Origin: Melieria omissa
Lineage: Eukaryota > Arthropoda > Insecta > Diptera > Ulidiidae
Direction of reading: 5' to 3'
NCBI GenBank assembly: GCA_963971225.1
Contig: OZ020270.1
Span: forward strand, 64,608,932 to 64,672,931
Length of the DNA stretch: 64,000 bases
Positions 32,474 through 44,100 of this stretch are shown piece after piece; the first letter of the stretch is position 1; every line of letters starts with the position of its first letter. The notes under the pieces were generated by a model. That model worked only from the letters and a program-made list of their open reading frames with translations, had not been told where the DNA came from and made no database searches. Both the position numbers and the translations under genes were made by a program.

Positions 32474-33749
32474 GAGAGATCAAATATGGGAATAAACCCG
32501 GAGCAGCTAAAGGCAGTGGTGGAAGCGGCTGTGAACAGCGCTTGCCCTGCAAGGGAGGAGTTTTGATAGCAAATTACAAGACATTAGCAGTCGTTTGAAT
32601 AGGGTCAGTATCAGTACGCCTGAGGTAGAAATCTACACAGAGGCGGAAATCCGAGCAGACGTCACATGCAGTGAGACACTGGACATCGTCAAGTCCTTGC
32701 CGGACTTTCAAGGAAAACATGAGACATACGTCTCATGAAGAAAAGCGGCACACATCGCTTATAAGATTTACGAAAAGTACGAGGGCAGCTCAAAACATTA
32801 TCAGGCTTTGTGGATAATACGAAACAAAATTAAGGGGACAGCTGACATGGGACTGGCATCGTTTAATACTCCCTTGAACTTCAAGGCGGTGATAAATAGG
32901 CTCGATTTCACGTACGATGACAGGCGCCCCATATACTTAATAGAACAGGAAATGTCGACGCTCAGACAGGGAAACATGAAGCTATTACAGTATTACGACG
33001 AAGTAGAAAAGAAGCTTACATTGCTTACGAATAAGACGATAATGACCTACGACAATACCGTGGCTGCGTCACTTAACGAAAAATACCGAATGGATGCACT
33101 GCGAGTATTCATTTCAGGGGTAAGGAAGTCATTGAGTGACGTTCTCTTCTCAGCTAGACCAAAGGATCTTCCTTCCGCTTTGGCCTTGGCTCAAGAAGTG
33201 GAATCGGATCATGAACGTTACACGTTCGCGAGCAATTTCGCTAGGAGTGTAGAGGAAAGGGCTGAAGAGAGCGAACAGAGGCAACAGGTCAGAGGAAACA
33301 ATATGGCAAGGGATATCGGCAACTATCAACAAGGAAAGAATCTCTATTTTAATAAACGACAGGGGCACTTTGGCGGAGCTCCACCTAAACAAGAACCGGT
33401 GGAACCGATGGACGTGGACCAGTCATCACGTTTCAGACAGTCCACACAATTCCAAAGGGACTCATCGCAGGGTCAACATTTTGGAAACCAGTGGCCAACG
33501 CAGCAACAGGGGGGCCAGGGTTACACGTACAATAATCAGGGACAAGGACAGACAGCGAAAAGGCCGAACAGCGGCACCGCAAGGTTTACAGGTCCGAAAC
33601 AACAGCGAATCAATCATTTGGCTCAGGACGAAGCTCCACTGGACCAAGAAAGTGCTGAATACCAAATCGAGGCAGACCAAGAGCTAGATAAAATTGACGA
33701 CGAAGTTAATTTTTTAGGCATAACTCGCTGCTCCCGTTCATTGAAATAA
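32474..33749 (+). pseudogene. gag: E3 gag, main part
   Basis: E3 sequence resumes in phase with 12448-12591. MGINPEQLKAVVEAAVNSAC at 32486 is followed by a frameshift near 32565, then TCSETLDIVKSLPDFQGK and YVS-RKAA, where a TGA (32737-32739) replaces an expected Trp. From 32808 the frame is open to 33749: VINRLDFTYDDRRPIY, a Gln/Gly-rich tail with MDVDQSS, and a C-terminal acidic segment. It is an errantivirus gag without a zinc knuckle, as usual for the group. Confidence 0.85.
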
Positions 33750-34912
33750 CACTAGCAGGGAGAAAGATAAAACTTTTAATAGACACAGGGGCTTCAAAAA
33801 ATTATATAAAGCCGTTACGGGAATTAAAAGGCGTTACAAAAGTAAACGAGCCATTTCGAATAAAATCAATTCATGCTTTAACACAGTGAATAGTAAATGC
33901 CTTATGCACTTGTTTAACACGGATACGACCTTTTTTATATTACCAAACCTTGAAACATTCGACGGGATAATTGGACTGGATCTATTAAAACAAACTGACG
34001 TACTGTTAGACTTCAAAAACAAAGAACTAATAACAAATACCGGGTCGGAGATCATACAATTTTTTAAATGTCCAAACGTAAATTTCACAAGGATTGTAAA
34101 TAAGGATGTACCTCAGCCAATAGCAGGACAATTCCACGAAATAATGAAGGAATGCCGTGCGGGTGTCTTTGCAGAACCCGACGAAGCACTCCCATACAAC
34201 ACTTAAATTATTGGCACTATCCGAATTGAGAATGAAAAACCCGTATATTCAAAATTATACACTTACCCAATGGGTGTGGTAGATTTCGTGAACCGCGAAA
34301 CTCGAGACTTGTTGAAAGATGGCATAATAAGGCCATCTAGGTCACCGTATAATAATCCCCCCTGGGTGGTGGACAAGAAAGGGACTGACGAGCAAGGGAA
34401 TACAAAGAAACGTTTGGTTATAGATTTCAGGAAATTGAATTCAAAGACAATAGATGACAAATACCCTATAACAAATGTGAACACAATTTTGTCAAATTTA
34501 GGAAAAGCAACACATTTCACAACACTGAAGTCAGGATTTCATCAGATCCTACTTGCAGAAAAGGATAGGGAAAAAACGGCATTTTCTGTAGGAAACGGGA
34601 AGTATGAGTTCTGCAGACTTGCCTTTGGGCTGAAAAATGCTCCCAGCATTTTCAGAGAGCCATTGATGATGTGCTCAGAGAACAAATTGGGAAATCATGC
34701 TACGTTTACGTCGATAACGTACTCATCTTTTCGGAGAGCATGGACGACCATGTCAAACACATCGCATGGGTCTTGGATAGATTGTACGAGGCCAACATGA
34801 GGGTTTGGGAAAGTGTCGAATATTTAGGTTTCGTTGTGTCATGCGGCGGTATTGAGACATGCCCTAGCAAAGTGGAGGCAATTCGTAACTATGAGCAACC
34901 AACTACATTGTT
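33715..34912 (+). pseudogene. pol: E3 protease and first part of RT
   Basis: The protease active site LLIDTGASKNY lies near 33780 in a frame that stops at about 33888; the rest (FDGIIGLDLLKQTD) continues in another frame from 33886. A TAA at 34204-34206 falls before the RT. RT blocks: DGIIRPSRSPYNNPPWVVDK, FRKLNSKTIDDKYP, LAFGLKNAPSIF, then a frameshift near 34665. The catalytic motif reads YVDN at about 34690 instead of YVDD, and a short in-frame deletion precedes SVEYLGFVVS. RT is cut at 34912 by the LOA insertion and resumes at 53226. Confidence 0.88.
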
Positions 34913-35339
34913 GGGATGTAGCGCTGGTCGCCTCCTCGCGGTGCATCTTGGGTAACGCTAAATGACCTGCCTGAGCCCACCCTCCCCGATATACGTATCG
35001 GTTGTCAAGACCCTGCTTTCGTCTCCGGACCTCTCTCTTACCTCTTGTTTTGGATAATGTTTGCTTTGGGCCGGTGGTCGTGGTATTCTGTTACCTGAGT
35101 AAACTGGAGTGACACCCAGTGGAAATGGCTTCCAGGCTAATACCACGGCTGCCTCCGTCCCGTTAAAACCCTGGCAGGCCTCGTGGTACGTTCAATGCCC
35201 GTCGCCGTTAAGTTGGTGGCGTAGGCGTCAGTTTAGTTTCACTCCTGACTTGCACTGGATCTGGCTCTGAGCAGCTGACCCCATAAGGGCAGCTGCCAAC
35301 CCTTCGCATGGCCTCACTGCTTGCAAAGATAACCATGGG

Positions 35340-36200
35340 ATCCTATAGTGACTACGCAATCGGGCGGCGATAGCGGCCACGAGTGGGGACCCAACAGCCA
35401 TGAATTCTCAAAACCCACAGGGCACGCGCGCGCCTAGCCTGAAAGGGGGGCGCACGTCGATTCCCCCGGCGACTCGCCCGCTTAACCCGTAAAGGGAGCG
35501 GAAACCCGCCTCTGCAGCTAGTGCTCCAGTAGCTAGGCAGTAGCAGGTCGGCACCAAGGGCCACCCCTCTTCTTCGGGCGACGCGTCCGCTACCAGGCAG
35601 AAACCGCCGGGCGACCGTGTCCTGCCCCCAAAGCCCGCACTTGCTCAGGGCGGCAGACCTTCGGCGAAAACCCCTGCTCAGCCCGCCCCTGTAGCCTCTC
35701 ACAGCGCCGCCCCCTTTCGGGCGCTAGCTCCAACGTCGCCCCCTCTAGAATACCTCGCCTCATTCCCTTCAATTTGCCTCCAAGCGACAGAGGTCGCAGG
35801 AGCAACAGCAACCTCCGCAAGTGTCTCAGGCCAACAAGAGGCCGAGGCTGGCGGCACCGGCTCCGACGTCTGGTCGGACCTTTAGCGAAGTCATCAAGGG
35901 TAGTTTGGTATGGGCCCTCGTTGACGCCAGCAACGTGGATGGAGCTATCTCTGCGGAAAAATGGCGGACAGTCAGGTCGGCCCTACTGTCTGTCTATGAC
36001 GAGGTTCTAGCAGCGAACCCGCGTCCACCTCCCAAGTGTAGGGACGCAGGCTGGCACTAAGGCCGTGTAAAGCTGATGGCTTGCTCCGACCAGCGCTCTG
36101 CGGACTTGTTCCGGTTGGCAGTGAGCAAGCTGGGAGAAGCCTGGCCAGGAGCCAGTCTGCGCGAGTTACCAACGCACCCCTTTCAACTCCCATTCCTGCT
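35340..36200 (+). pseudogene. LOA-type ORF1 remnants
   Basis: Pro/Ala-rich sequence in one frame (35580-35820, PPGDRVLPPKPALAQGG) shifts to another containing SQANKRPRLAAPAP, TFSEVIKGSLVWALVDASNV and WRTVRSALLSVYDEVLA (35821-36060), then after a stop KLMACSDQRSADLFRLAVSK to about 36190. This is the gag-like ORF1 of the element, with at least one frameshift and a stop. No zinc knuckles remain. Confidence 0.65.
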
Positions 36201-36236
36201 GAAACGGCAATTGCACAACGGCAATTGCACAACGCA

Positions 36237-36585
36237 AGTCGCTGACGCCGCCTAAATGAACAAGAAGTCACTGACTCTTAAATTGGGTCAGCGATATGCC
36301 GCGACAGCTAAATTGTCCGTTGGTCAAAAAGCGCCGAGACAGCAAACTGACCAACGGACAACGACAACAATGTTTACATTTGCTTGCATGCTTGTTTACA
36401 AGCAAGCGGCCACCCAGCAAAGTCCCGTCAGCAGAAATAAGTAACGGGCAAATTTAGCAATTAAGTTCAATATTGTGTATTTTAAGTTTTCTTGGTTGGT
36501 AAAACCAGCTGTGGAGCTCAGAATAAAATATTATAACGTAGTGTGAAGTCGACTTTTTCATTTCGCTCCGTTAAACGTATATAAG
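36237..36585 (+). repeat. 5' LTR of errantivirus E2 (left end approximate)
   Basis: The right end is fixed by the primer site at 36586. An AATAAAATATT poly(A)-type signal lies at 36522. The left end could be AGTCGCTGACG at 36237 or AGTCACTGACTC at 36267; no second LTR exists in the window to compare. Confidence 0.6.
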
Positions 36586-36603
36586 TGGCGCAGTCGGTAA
36601 CCC
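36586..36603 (+). promoter_or_regulatory. E2 primer-binding site, tRNA-Ser type
   Basis: TGGCGCAGTCGGTAAC follows the LTR directly. TGGCGCAGTCGGTAG-type sites complementary to tRNA-Ser are known from the 17.6 and 297 group, which fits the RT and env found here. Confidence 0.85.
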
Positions 36604-37744
36604 GCGAAAAACTGTGTGGATATTTGAAAGTAATCGGTTTGTACGGGGGCGGTATACAACCGTACAAATCAAAACAAAAAAAAAAAAGATTACTAAGGCG
36701 CTTCTGTGCAGGGGCTGTACACAACTGCACAGAACTACTACTGACGGGAAATCAAGAGTAGAGCCGGTATCCCACAGGTGGATTTCGATCCTTTAAAGCG
36801 GAGAAAACCTACGGTTGGCGAAGCAGCGAAGCAATGAGCATAAAAACATAACTCCAGCAGCAAAGCAGCAAGGCAGCAGCAAAGCAACGAGCACAAAAAT
36901 ACAACATTAGCAGCGAAGCAGTACAGCGGACTCAACTTTAGCAACGAAAGAATGCAACATAACATGGGACTGGCGCTGATTATTGGGCTTATGTGAGTAA
37001 ATATTGAATCTTTTGCTCAAGTTAAGGGGGAAAGCCACTGTGACGGGTAAAAAAAAAAATTTTTTTTTTTTGTTTTAAATCAAATATGTGTACAAAATTT
37101 CAAGTCATAATTTCAAAAATTGACTAAGTTACAACTATTTTAAAATTTTAAAAGATACATGATTTCATTACGCGAGAAATGGACTCAAAACTTTAAACGC
37201 GTTTTTCTCCAAACGACTTTTTTTGAACTGGCGGCATCAATAACTCGAACAATTATGAACCGATTTCTAATTTTTTTTTTTGTTTTGTTCGTCTTAGTAG
37301 TGGTTAAGGTTAAGCGTAGCCGATTTGGAAAATTTTGTTTTTTACTATTTTTTAAACTGTCTCAAAACCAAAAAAACAAGGTCGAAAACATGGAAATATT
37401 TTCAATCGGCCGCCATTTTGTGAAAAATCAAAATAAAAAAAACGGCTACGTACAAAGATAGCTACATTCATACAGATTACAATAAAATTTTATTTTTTTT
37501 CCTTTTTAATAAAAATTTGTGGAAATATTATTATATGTCTGCTTAATAAAATAAAAAAAACCCGATCCAAAAATTCCTATATTTACTCGGTCAAAAAAAA
37601 TGTTTAAAATCACTAATTTTTTGACCCGTCACAGTGGTTTTCCCCCTTAAATAAAAAAAAAAATTTTTAAATAATAAAAAAAAAAAAATAAATAAAAAAT
37701 TATAATAGAAAAAATTTAATAAATTTTGAGAGTGATTCTACTTA
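36604..37744 (+). promoter_or_regulatory. E2 leader with first env exon and splice donor
   Basis: Between primer site and gag lies a leader with GCAGCRAAGCA-type short repeats (36815-36940). At 36964 an ATG opens nine codons, hydrophobic (MGLALIIGL), ending at a strong donor AT|GTGAGT (36991-36998). An acceptor TTTCAG at 45831-45836 lies before env and the phases agree. This fits the known errantivirus strategy of a spliced env mRNA with a leader-encoded start. The MITE at 37026-37646 fills most of the rest. Confidence 0.65.
37026..37646. mobile_element. TTAA-flanked MITE in the E2 leader, 621 bp
   Basis: Ends GGGGGAAAGCCACTGTGACG and the complement GGGGGAAAACCACTGTGACG, flanked by TTAA at 37022-37025 and 37647-37650. 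Internal sequence is AT-rich and non-coding, with a CGCGTTTTTCTC motif near 37198 shared with the MITE at 28606. Confidence 0.95.
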
Positions 37745-39027
37745 ATGAAGAGGAGTCAAAGAAAACTGCAATTCCTCCCCTACGTTCGCAAACATCGCAG
37801 CTTGAATTCGATACCAGAAAATTTAGCAATAGAAGAGTTTAACTCCGATACAATGACGACGCCATTAAATATAGGCAGCCAACCAGGGCCGACAGTTAGC
37901 CAGAATTTTGGCGAGATGTTCAATAATTTGAGGATTCCTAACGCAATAAAGGATCTTCCCAAATACGACGGGAATCCGAAGTCACTACACGAGTTTATCA
38001 ATAATGTGGAAGAAATTCTACAATTAATTCGTGGGACGGACGAAACGCCATATGGGCAAATTTTACTTAGGGCTATTAGGAACAAAATAGAAGGCCAGGC
38101 GAATGATATATTAAATATGTATAGTACCCCACTCAACTGGGATGATATTGATTGATGATTGATTGATTGATTGATGATATTGATGATATTAAGAATAATC
38201 TCATCTTACACTATGCGGATAAACGCACTGAAACGTCTTTAATCAGGGACTTACATGATTTAAGGCAAAGAACCACTGTTGAAGAATTCTACGACCAAAT
38301 TATTACTATCCAATCTACTCTTAATAATAATTTACTTTTGAATGAAACCGACAGGAATGTTATAAAATCGAAAAAAGATATGTTTACGGAAATGTGTCTT
38401 AACTCGTTTCTCGTCGGTTTGAAAGAACCTTTAGGATCAAGCATTAGGGCCATGCGACCAGACAGCCTCGCAGCAGCACTTTCATGCTGTATCAAGGAAC
38501 AAAATATTTACTACCAGAAGACAGGAACCAATACATACAATAGCACAACGAGATATATGGGACGAATGAACAATCAATATCGCCCATATTCTCCATACAA
38601 ACCAAATTATAATCCAAGGCAACCTTATTTCAATCCAGGCGGCACTTATAAGTCTTATGAACAGCCTGGGCAATTCCGAGCTCCCAACAGAAATAACTTC
38701 CAATATAAACAGCAGAGCTTTGGTAGTAACAATCGAGATACCTATAACAATAATAATAATTCTAACAGAAACCCATTCAACCCAACACAAGCTATAACCT
38801 ACCCAAAACCTGAACCAATGGACACAAGTTCAGGCAACTCCAGGTTTACATCGCGTACAAATCACACAGGGAGGAGCTATAGGTCTGGCTCTCAAGGACC
38901 AAGGGAAGTTCACTGCATGATTGAAAATCATAATGGAGATCAGTCATCGGAGGACCATGCAACATCGACGACACTTCTAATTTTCGAACATGCGCCTCGA
39001 AAAACCCACAGGATACTTAGAAATTAA
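37745..39027 (+). pseudogene. gag: E2 gag, copy 1 (frameshifted)
   Basis: ATG 37745 opens a gag with [34 protein letters not shown] and WDDI. A 41-bp expansion of GATT/GATGATATT units at about 38148-38188 shifts the frame, which continues from 38167 as [19 protein letters not shown], then a long Asn/Tyr/Pro-rich tail with MDTSSGNS. The second copy at 48651 lacks this expansion and is open throughout. At the end, the frame passes into the protease region (EHAPRKTHR). Confidence 0.9.
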
Positions 39028-39740
39028 CAAACACGGCACCACGTTACCATTTATAAATAAAAGTTCTCCTTTCGGAAGAGACCTCAGATTTTTAATCGAC
39101 ACATCTTCCTTTATCATCATCTTCTTTTATCAACCCTAAATTCATTGATTCCGAGAAGCAAATAGTATGCCCCCCAATTAACATAACAACAGTTCTTCAA
39201 ACTTATGAAATAAACAAGAAAATAATTTTACCATCATTCAGAGAGTTTAAGGGACAGGGCACTCTTACGTTTTGGTTGTTCAAATTCCACAATTACTTTG
39301 ATGGTTTAATAGGAATGAACATCCTAAAGCAGCTAGATGCCAAAATAGACTTAAAAAATCAAAAACTTATAACTGAGCATACTATCTTACTAATAAAACT
39401 AAAACCAAACTTCACATCGGTGAAAATTACTAAACCAGCAATGACTAAAGGTTTGGCTAAACTTCCTGTAGACTTATACAACGGCGATGTCTTAATTAAA
39501 TCAATTGAACTAGCTCCAAAAATTTACATATCTGAAGGGCTGTACTCAGCACAAGACTGGTTTTGCCTTATGGAAATAAATAACCAATCAAATCACGACC
39601 ACGAAATTGTCTTAGAGCAACCACTGAAAATAGAAGCATACAACCAATCTGCATACATTGAACTTCATAATTTAAACTTCGGAACCCCTCCAAAACAAGT
39701 TAACGTACAAAATATCATTAACATAGAACATCCCACCTAA
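39028..39740 (+). pseudogene. E2 protease and linker
   Basis: An aspartic protease motif FLIDTSS (with Ser where Gly is usual) lies near 39093, followed by a frameshift at the ATCATCATC/TTC run near 39115. The rest is open from 39276: FDGLIGMNILKQLDAKIDLK is the second protease motif, then a linker of about 100 residues to a stop at 39738-39740. RT follows after a further frame change. Confidence 0.78.
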
Positions 39741-41017
39741 ACAGCGAAGAAAAGAAAGCCATAACTAATCTTTGCATTGAATTTAGCGACATATTTTTTA
39801 AGGAAGGAGACAAACTAACCTTCACCAATAAAATAAAGCACAAAATTAAAACAGTGGACGACATTCCTATACATACAAAGTCTTATAGGTATCCTTATAT
39901 ACATAAACAGGAGGTTCAGAAACAGATAGAAGACATGCTAGAGCAGGGAATCATACAGCATAGTTATTCACCTTGGAGCTCACCAGTATGGGTGGTACCC
40001 AAAAAACTGGACTCCAGTGGAAAACAAAAATGGCGGATGGTAATTGATTACAGACAATTAAACAAGAAAACTATCTCTGATCGATACCCGATTCCAAATA
40101 TCTCAGACATTCTCGACAAATTGGGGAAATGCCTGTATTTTACAACCCTTGACCTTGCAAGTGGGTTCCATCAAATAGAAATGGACCCCACAGACATACA
40201 AAAAACAGCGTTCACGGTAGAAGGCGGTCATTACGAGTACAAACGCATGCCTTTCGGGTTAAGGAACGCCCCATCCACCTTTCAGCGCGTAATGGATTAC
40301 GTACTCAAAGACCTTATTGGAAAAAACTGTTTAGTCTATCTGGACGACATTATCATCTTCTCCACCTCTCTTAATGAACACATTTTAAACATAAAATCAG
40401 TCTTCAGAAAACTAAGGGAATGCAACTTTAAAATCCAAACGGACAAGTCAGAATTCCTTAGGAAGGAAATCGCATTTCTCGGACACCTAGTAACGACCGA
40501 AGGTATCAAACCAAACCCGGAGAAAATAAGTGCCATCAAAAAATATCCAATCCCAAGGAACCAGAAGGAAATAAAAGGATTCATAGGGTTACTCAGTTAT
40601 TATAGGAAATTCATCAAGGATTTCGCTGATATAGTGAAACCGTTAACAGAATGCTTGAAAAAAGGTAAAACTGTCAAATTAACCGAACGGTATGTCAAGA
40701 CCTTCGAACATTGCAAACACCTTTTAACCAACGATCCTTTACTTCAATACCCTGACTTTACAAAACCGTTCGTAGTAACAACAGATGCGAGCAATGTTGC
40801 TCTAGGAGCAGTTCTCTCTCAAGGACCCATAGGTAAAGATAAACCCATTTGCTATGCAAGCAGAACACTGTCGGATTCGGAAGCAAACTATTCTACAATC
40901 GAAAAGGAGCTTCTGGCAATCATATGGGCCAAAAAGTATTTCAGGCCATATATCTACGGACGACGATTTACAATAGTGACAGACCACAGACCATTGACTT
41001 GGCTAATGGGTCTATAA
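39741..41017 (+). pseudogene. pol: E2 reverse transcriptase and RNase H
   Basis: Open from 39854: [64 protein letters not shown], the catalytic [25 protein letters not shown], then RNase H with [28 protein letters not shown] and TDHRPLTWL. All RT catalytic residues are intact. A TAA at 41015-41017, where a Lys codon would fit, stops the frame; the same frame continues (EPNARLIRW) to the RTE insertion at 41104. This is a 17.6/297-type RT. Confidence 0.93.
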
Positions 41018-41104
41018 GAACCCAATGCAAGGCTAATCAGATGGAAATTAAAATTAGAAGAATATGACTATGATATTGTTTATAAAAAAGGTAAAGCAAA
41101 TACG

Positions 41105-44100
41105 GAGGAAGGGAATGGACATACAAGGTAAAGTCTCTGATTGCGTTCAACCTGGCGAACGCCAGAACGATCCTTGTCCCTGTCCAATCCAAGCTGATGC
41201 ACAGCCTCCGCGCGGCCCTTCTGGATAGCTATTTGGCATCCGCTGAATAGTGAACTAATGTGTGCAGCGAGTCCCATCCCCAGGACTTAAAATTTGGGTT
41301 GTGCGCAGGGTTTGGTGCCCGCCACGGAAAACCAAATACCAATGGAAGCCAAAAAGCAAGCCTCGGAAGGAACCCACAATGTTGACGACCACAGCAAACG
41401 ATTCAAGGACCATGATTTGAGGATATGCACCTGGAATGTCCGGACCCTCTATAGGGAAGGTGCCTCTATCCAACTGGCGGAAGCCCTCACGAAATGTAAG
41501 GCTGACATCACCGCCATCCAGGAAATGCGATGGACAGGACAAGGTTGCTCCAAGCGAGCAGACTGCGATATCTACTACAGCTGCCATGCGGAGAAGCGCG
41601 AATTTGGCTGCGGATTTGTGGTCAGCAAGAGACTTCGCCACCACGTCTCTCGGTTCACTCCGGTGAACGAACGGCTGGCTTCGATCCGCATCAAAGCTAA
41701 ATACTTTAGCATCAGCCTGATTTGCGCGCACGCCCCGACGGAAGAGAAGGACGATGCGACCAAGGATGCCTTCTATGCGAAGCTCGAGGACGTCTACGAC
41801 AGGTGCCCGGCCCATGACGTCAAAATTGTCCTCGGGGACTTCAACGCAAAGGTCGGGCGAGAAGGCATCTTTGGCCCCACAGTCGGGCAGTTCAGCCTCC
41901 ATGGGACCACTTCGAACAACGGTCTGAGGCTGATCGATTTCGCCGCGGCACGAAACATGGTAGTTAGTAGCACCAGATTCCAGCACCTCGATATCCACAA
42001 GGCCACCTGGTTATCCCCCGATCAATCCACCCGCAACCAGATTGATCAAATTGTGATTGATGGAAGGCATGCTTCTAGCATTCTAGATGTGCGCACCTTC
42101 CGAGGACCGAACATCGACTCGGACCACTACCTTGTTGCAGCCAAGGTACGCATGCGTCTTTGCGCAGCGAAGACCGCACAACCTAGTTTGCGAAGAAAGC
42201 TGGACATCAGTAAGCTGCGATCACAAGGGGTAGCCGAAGCCTACTCCGCTCAACTCTCCAACCAGCTCGGTCGCTCCCCCTCTCCACCTGATGACATCGG
42301 CGGATTATGGGCTCACTTATCCCACTCTATGCGCGCCGCCGCAGAAAATGTCCTTGGTTTTCGACGCCCACCACCAAAACACCAATGGTACGATGAAGAG
42401 TGTCGCGCAGCCACTGCATACAAGAAGACCCTGCAGTCGGCCGCCACGCGAGCCATGACAGAAAAATACCGGGAGGAGAGGAAGAAAGAGAGGTGCCTTT
42501 TTAGACGCAAGAAACGGGAGCAAGAAAGGCGCGAGCGTGAGGAAATCGAGGAGTGCAGGAGCAGGAATGACGCCCGAAAATTCTTCCAAAAAGTTAAGCG
42601 TCTCACGGAAGGATTTAAGCCCGGGGCATCTTCTTGCAGAGACGAAAACGGGGATCTGGTTACGGATGCGCAGGGTGTGCTGAGGTTGTGGAAGGAGCAC
42701 TTCACCAAGCTGCTCGCAGGCGACGAAGGGAACAATACCGCCAGTGGTGAAGATGTCCAGATGGCACCAATCGACGACGACGGTGTGGATGTGCCACCGC
42801 CCAGCCATGACGAGGTCCGGGTCGCTATCCAGCGACTCAAGAACAACAAAGCTGCAGGGCCGGATGGGCTACCAGCTGAATTGTTCAAGGCCGGCGGCGG
42901 TGAGCTGATTGGGTGCATGCATCAGCTCATTTGCAAAATATGGCTGGAGGAACGAATGCCCAACGATTGGAACCTCAGTGCCCTTTGTCCTGTGCTGAAG
43001 AAAGGCGACCCAACAATATGCGCCAACTACAGGGGTATCAGCCTACTTCCCATTGCATACAAGGTCCTGACGAGCGTATTATGTGAAAGACTAAAGCCAC
43101 TCGCCAAGGCGCTGATTGGACCTTATCAGTGCGGCTTTAGACCTGGTAAGTCCACCATCGACCAGATATTCACTCTACGCCAAATCCTGGAGAAGACCCA
43201 TGAGAACCAAATCGATGCACACCATCTCTTCATCGATTACAAGGCAGCATTCGATAGCCCGATAAGGGATCGCCTATATGCCGCATTGTCTGAACTTGGT
43301 ATCCCTGCAAAGCTCGTTAGACTTTGCAGAGCGACGTTGAGCAATACGCGCAGCTCCGTCAAGGTTGGAAGTGACCTCTCCGACCCCTTTGATACCGTTC
43401 GAGGTTTCAGACAGGGCGATCCTTTGTCCTGCGACCTCTTCAACTTCACCATGGAGAGTGTTCTGCGCAAGGCCGGTGTACATCGTAATGGCACAATTTT
43501 CAACAAAAGTGTCCAGCTCCTTGCTTACGCTGATGATATTGATGTCATCGGACGTAACAAGCGAGATGTCACCGCTGCCTTTGCGGCTATCGAAAGAGAA
43601 TCTGCCAAAATGGGTCTGGTGGTAAATGAGGGCAAGACGAAGTATATGCTGTCTACACGCAGGGACTCGCAGCGGCTAGGGTCTCACGTCGAGGCCGACA
43701 GGTATGCTTTTGAAGTTGTCAAGGAATTCGTCTACCTTGGCACCGCCATCAACAGCAGCAATGATGTCAGTCTGGAGATAAAGCGAAGGATAACTCTTGC
43801 CAACAGGTGCTACTACGGTCTCGGTAGGCAATTGAGAAGTAGAGACCTCTCTCGACCGACAAAACTTTCACTCTATAGGACGCTTATCTTGCCCGTGCTC
43901 CTCTATGGCGCTGAAGCATGGACAATGACACGAAACGACATAGCGGCCCTTGGAGTGTTCGAGAGGAAGGTGCTTCGCAAAATCTTCGGCCCTGTTCGGG
44001 TTGGTGACGACTATCGCATACGAACCAATAACGAGCTGTATGAGCTGTATAAGGACATGGACGTAGCGCAGCGAATTAACATCCAGCGGCTACGCTGGCT

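Noticed and set aside
30957..32552. Possible small genes in the BEL leader (frames up to about 137 codons)
   Set aside because: Overlapping frames on both strands with repetitive Cys/Phe/Leu or Ala composition and no motif; consistent with chance frames in biased sequence.
42313..42918. Long minus-strand frames opposite the RTE ORF (also 22298-23005)
   Set aside because: They mirror the GC-rich RTE coding strand, appear at the same place in both RTE copies, and have no domain pattern.
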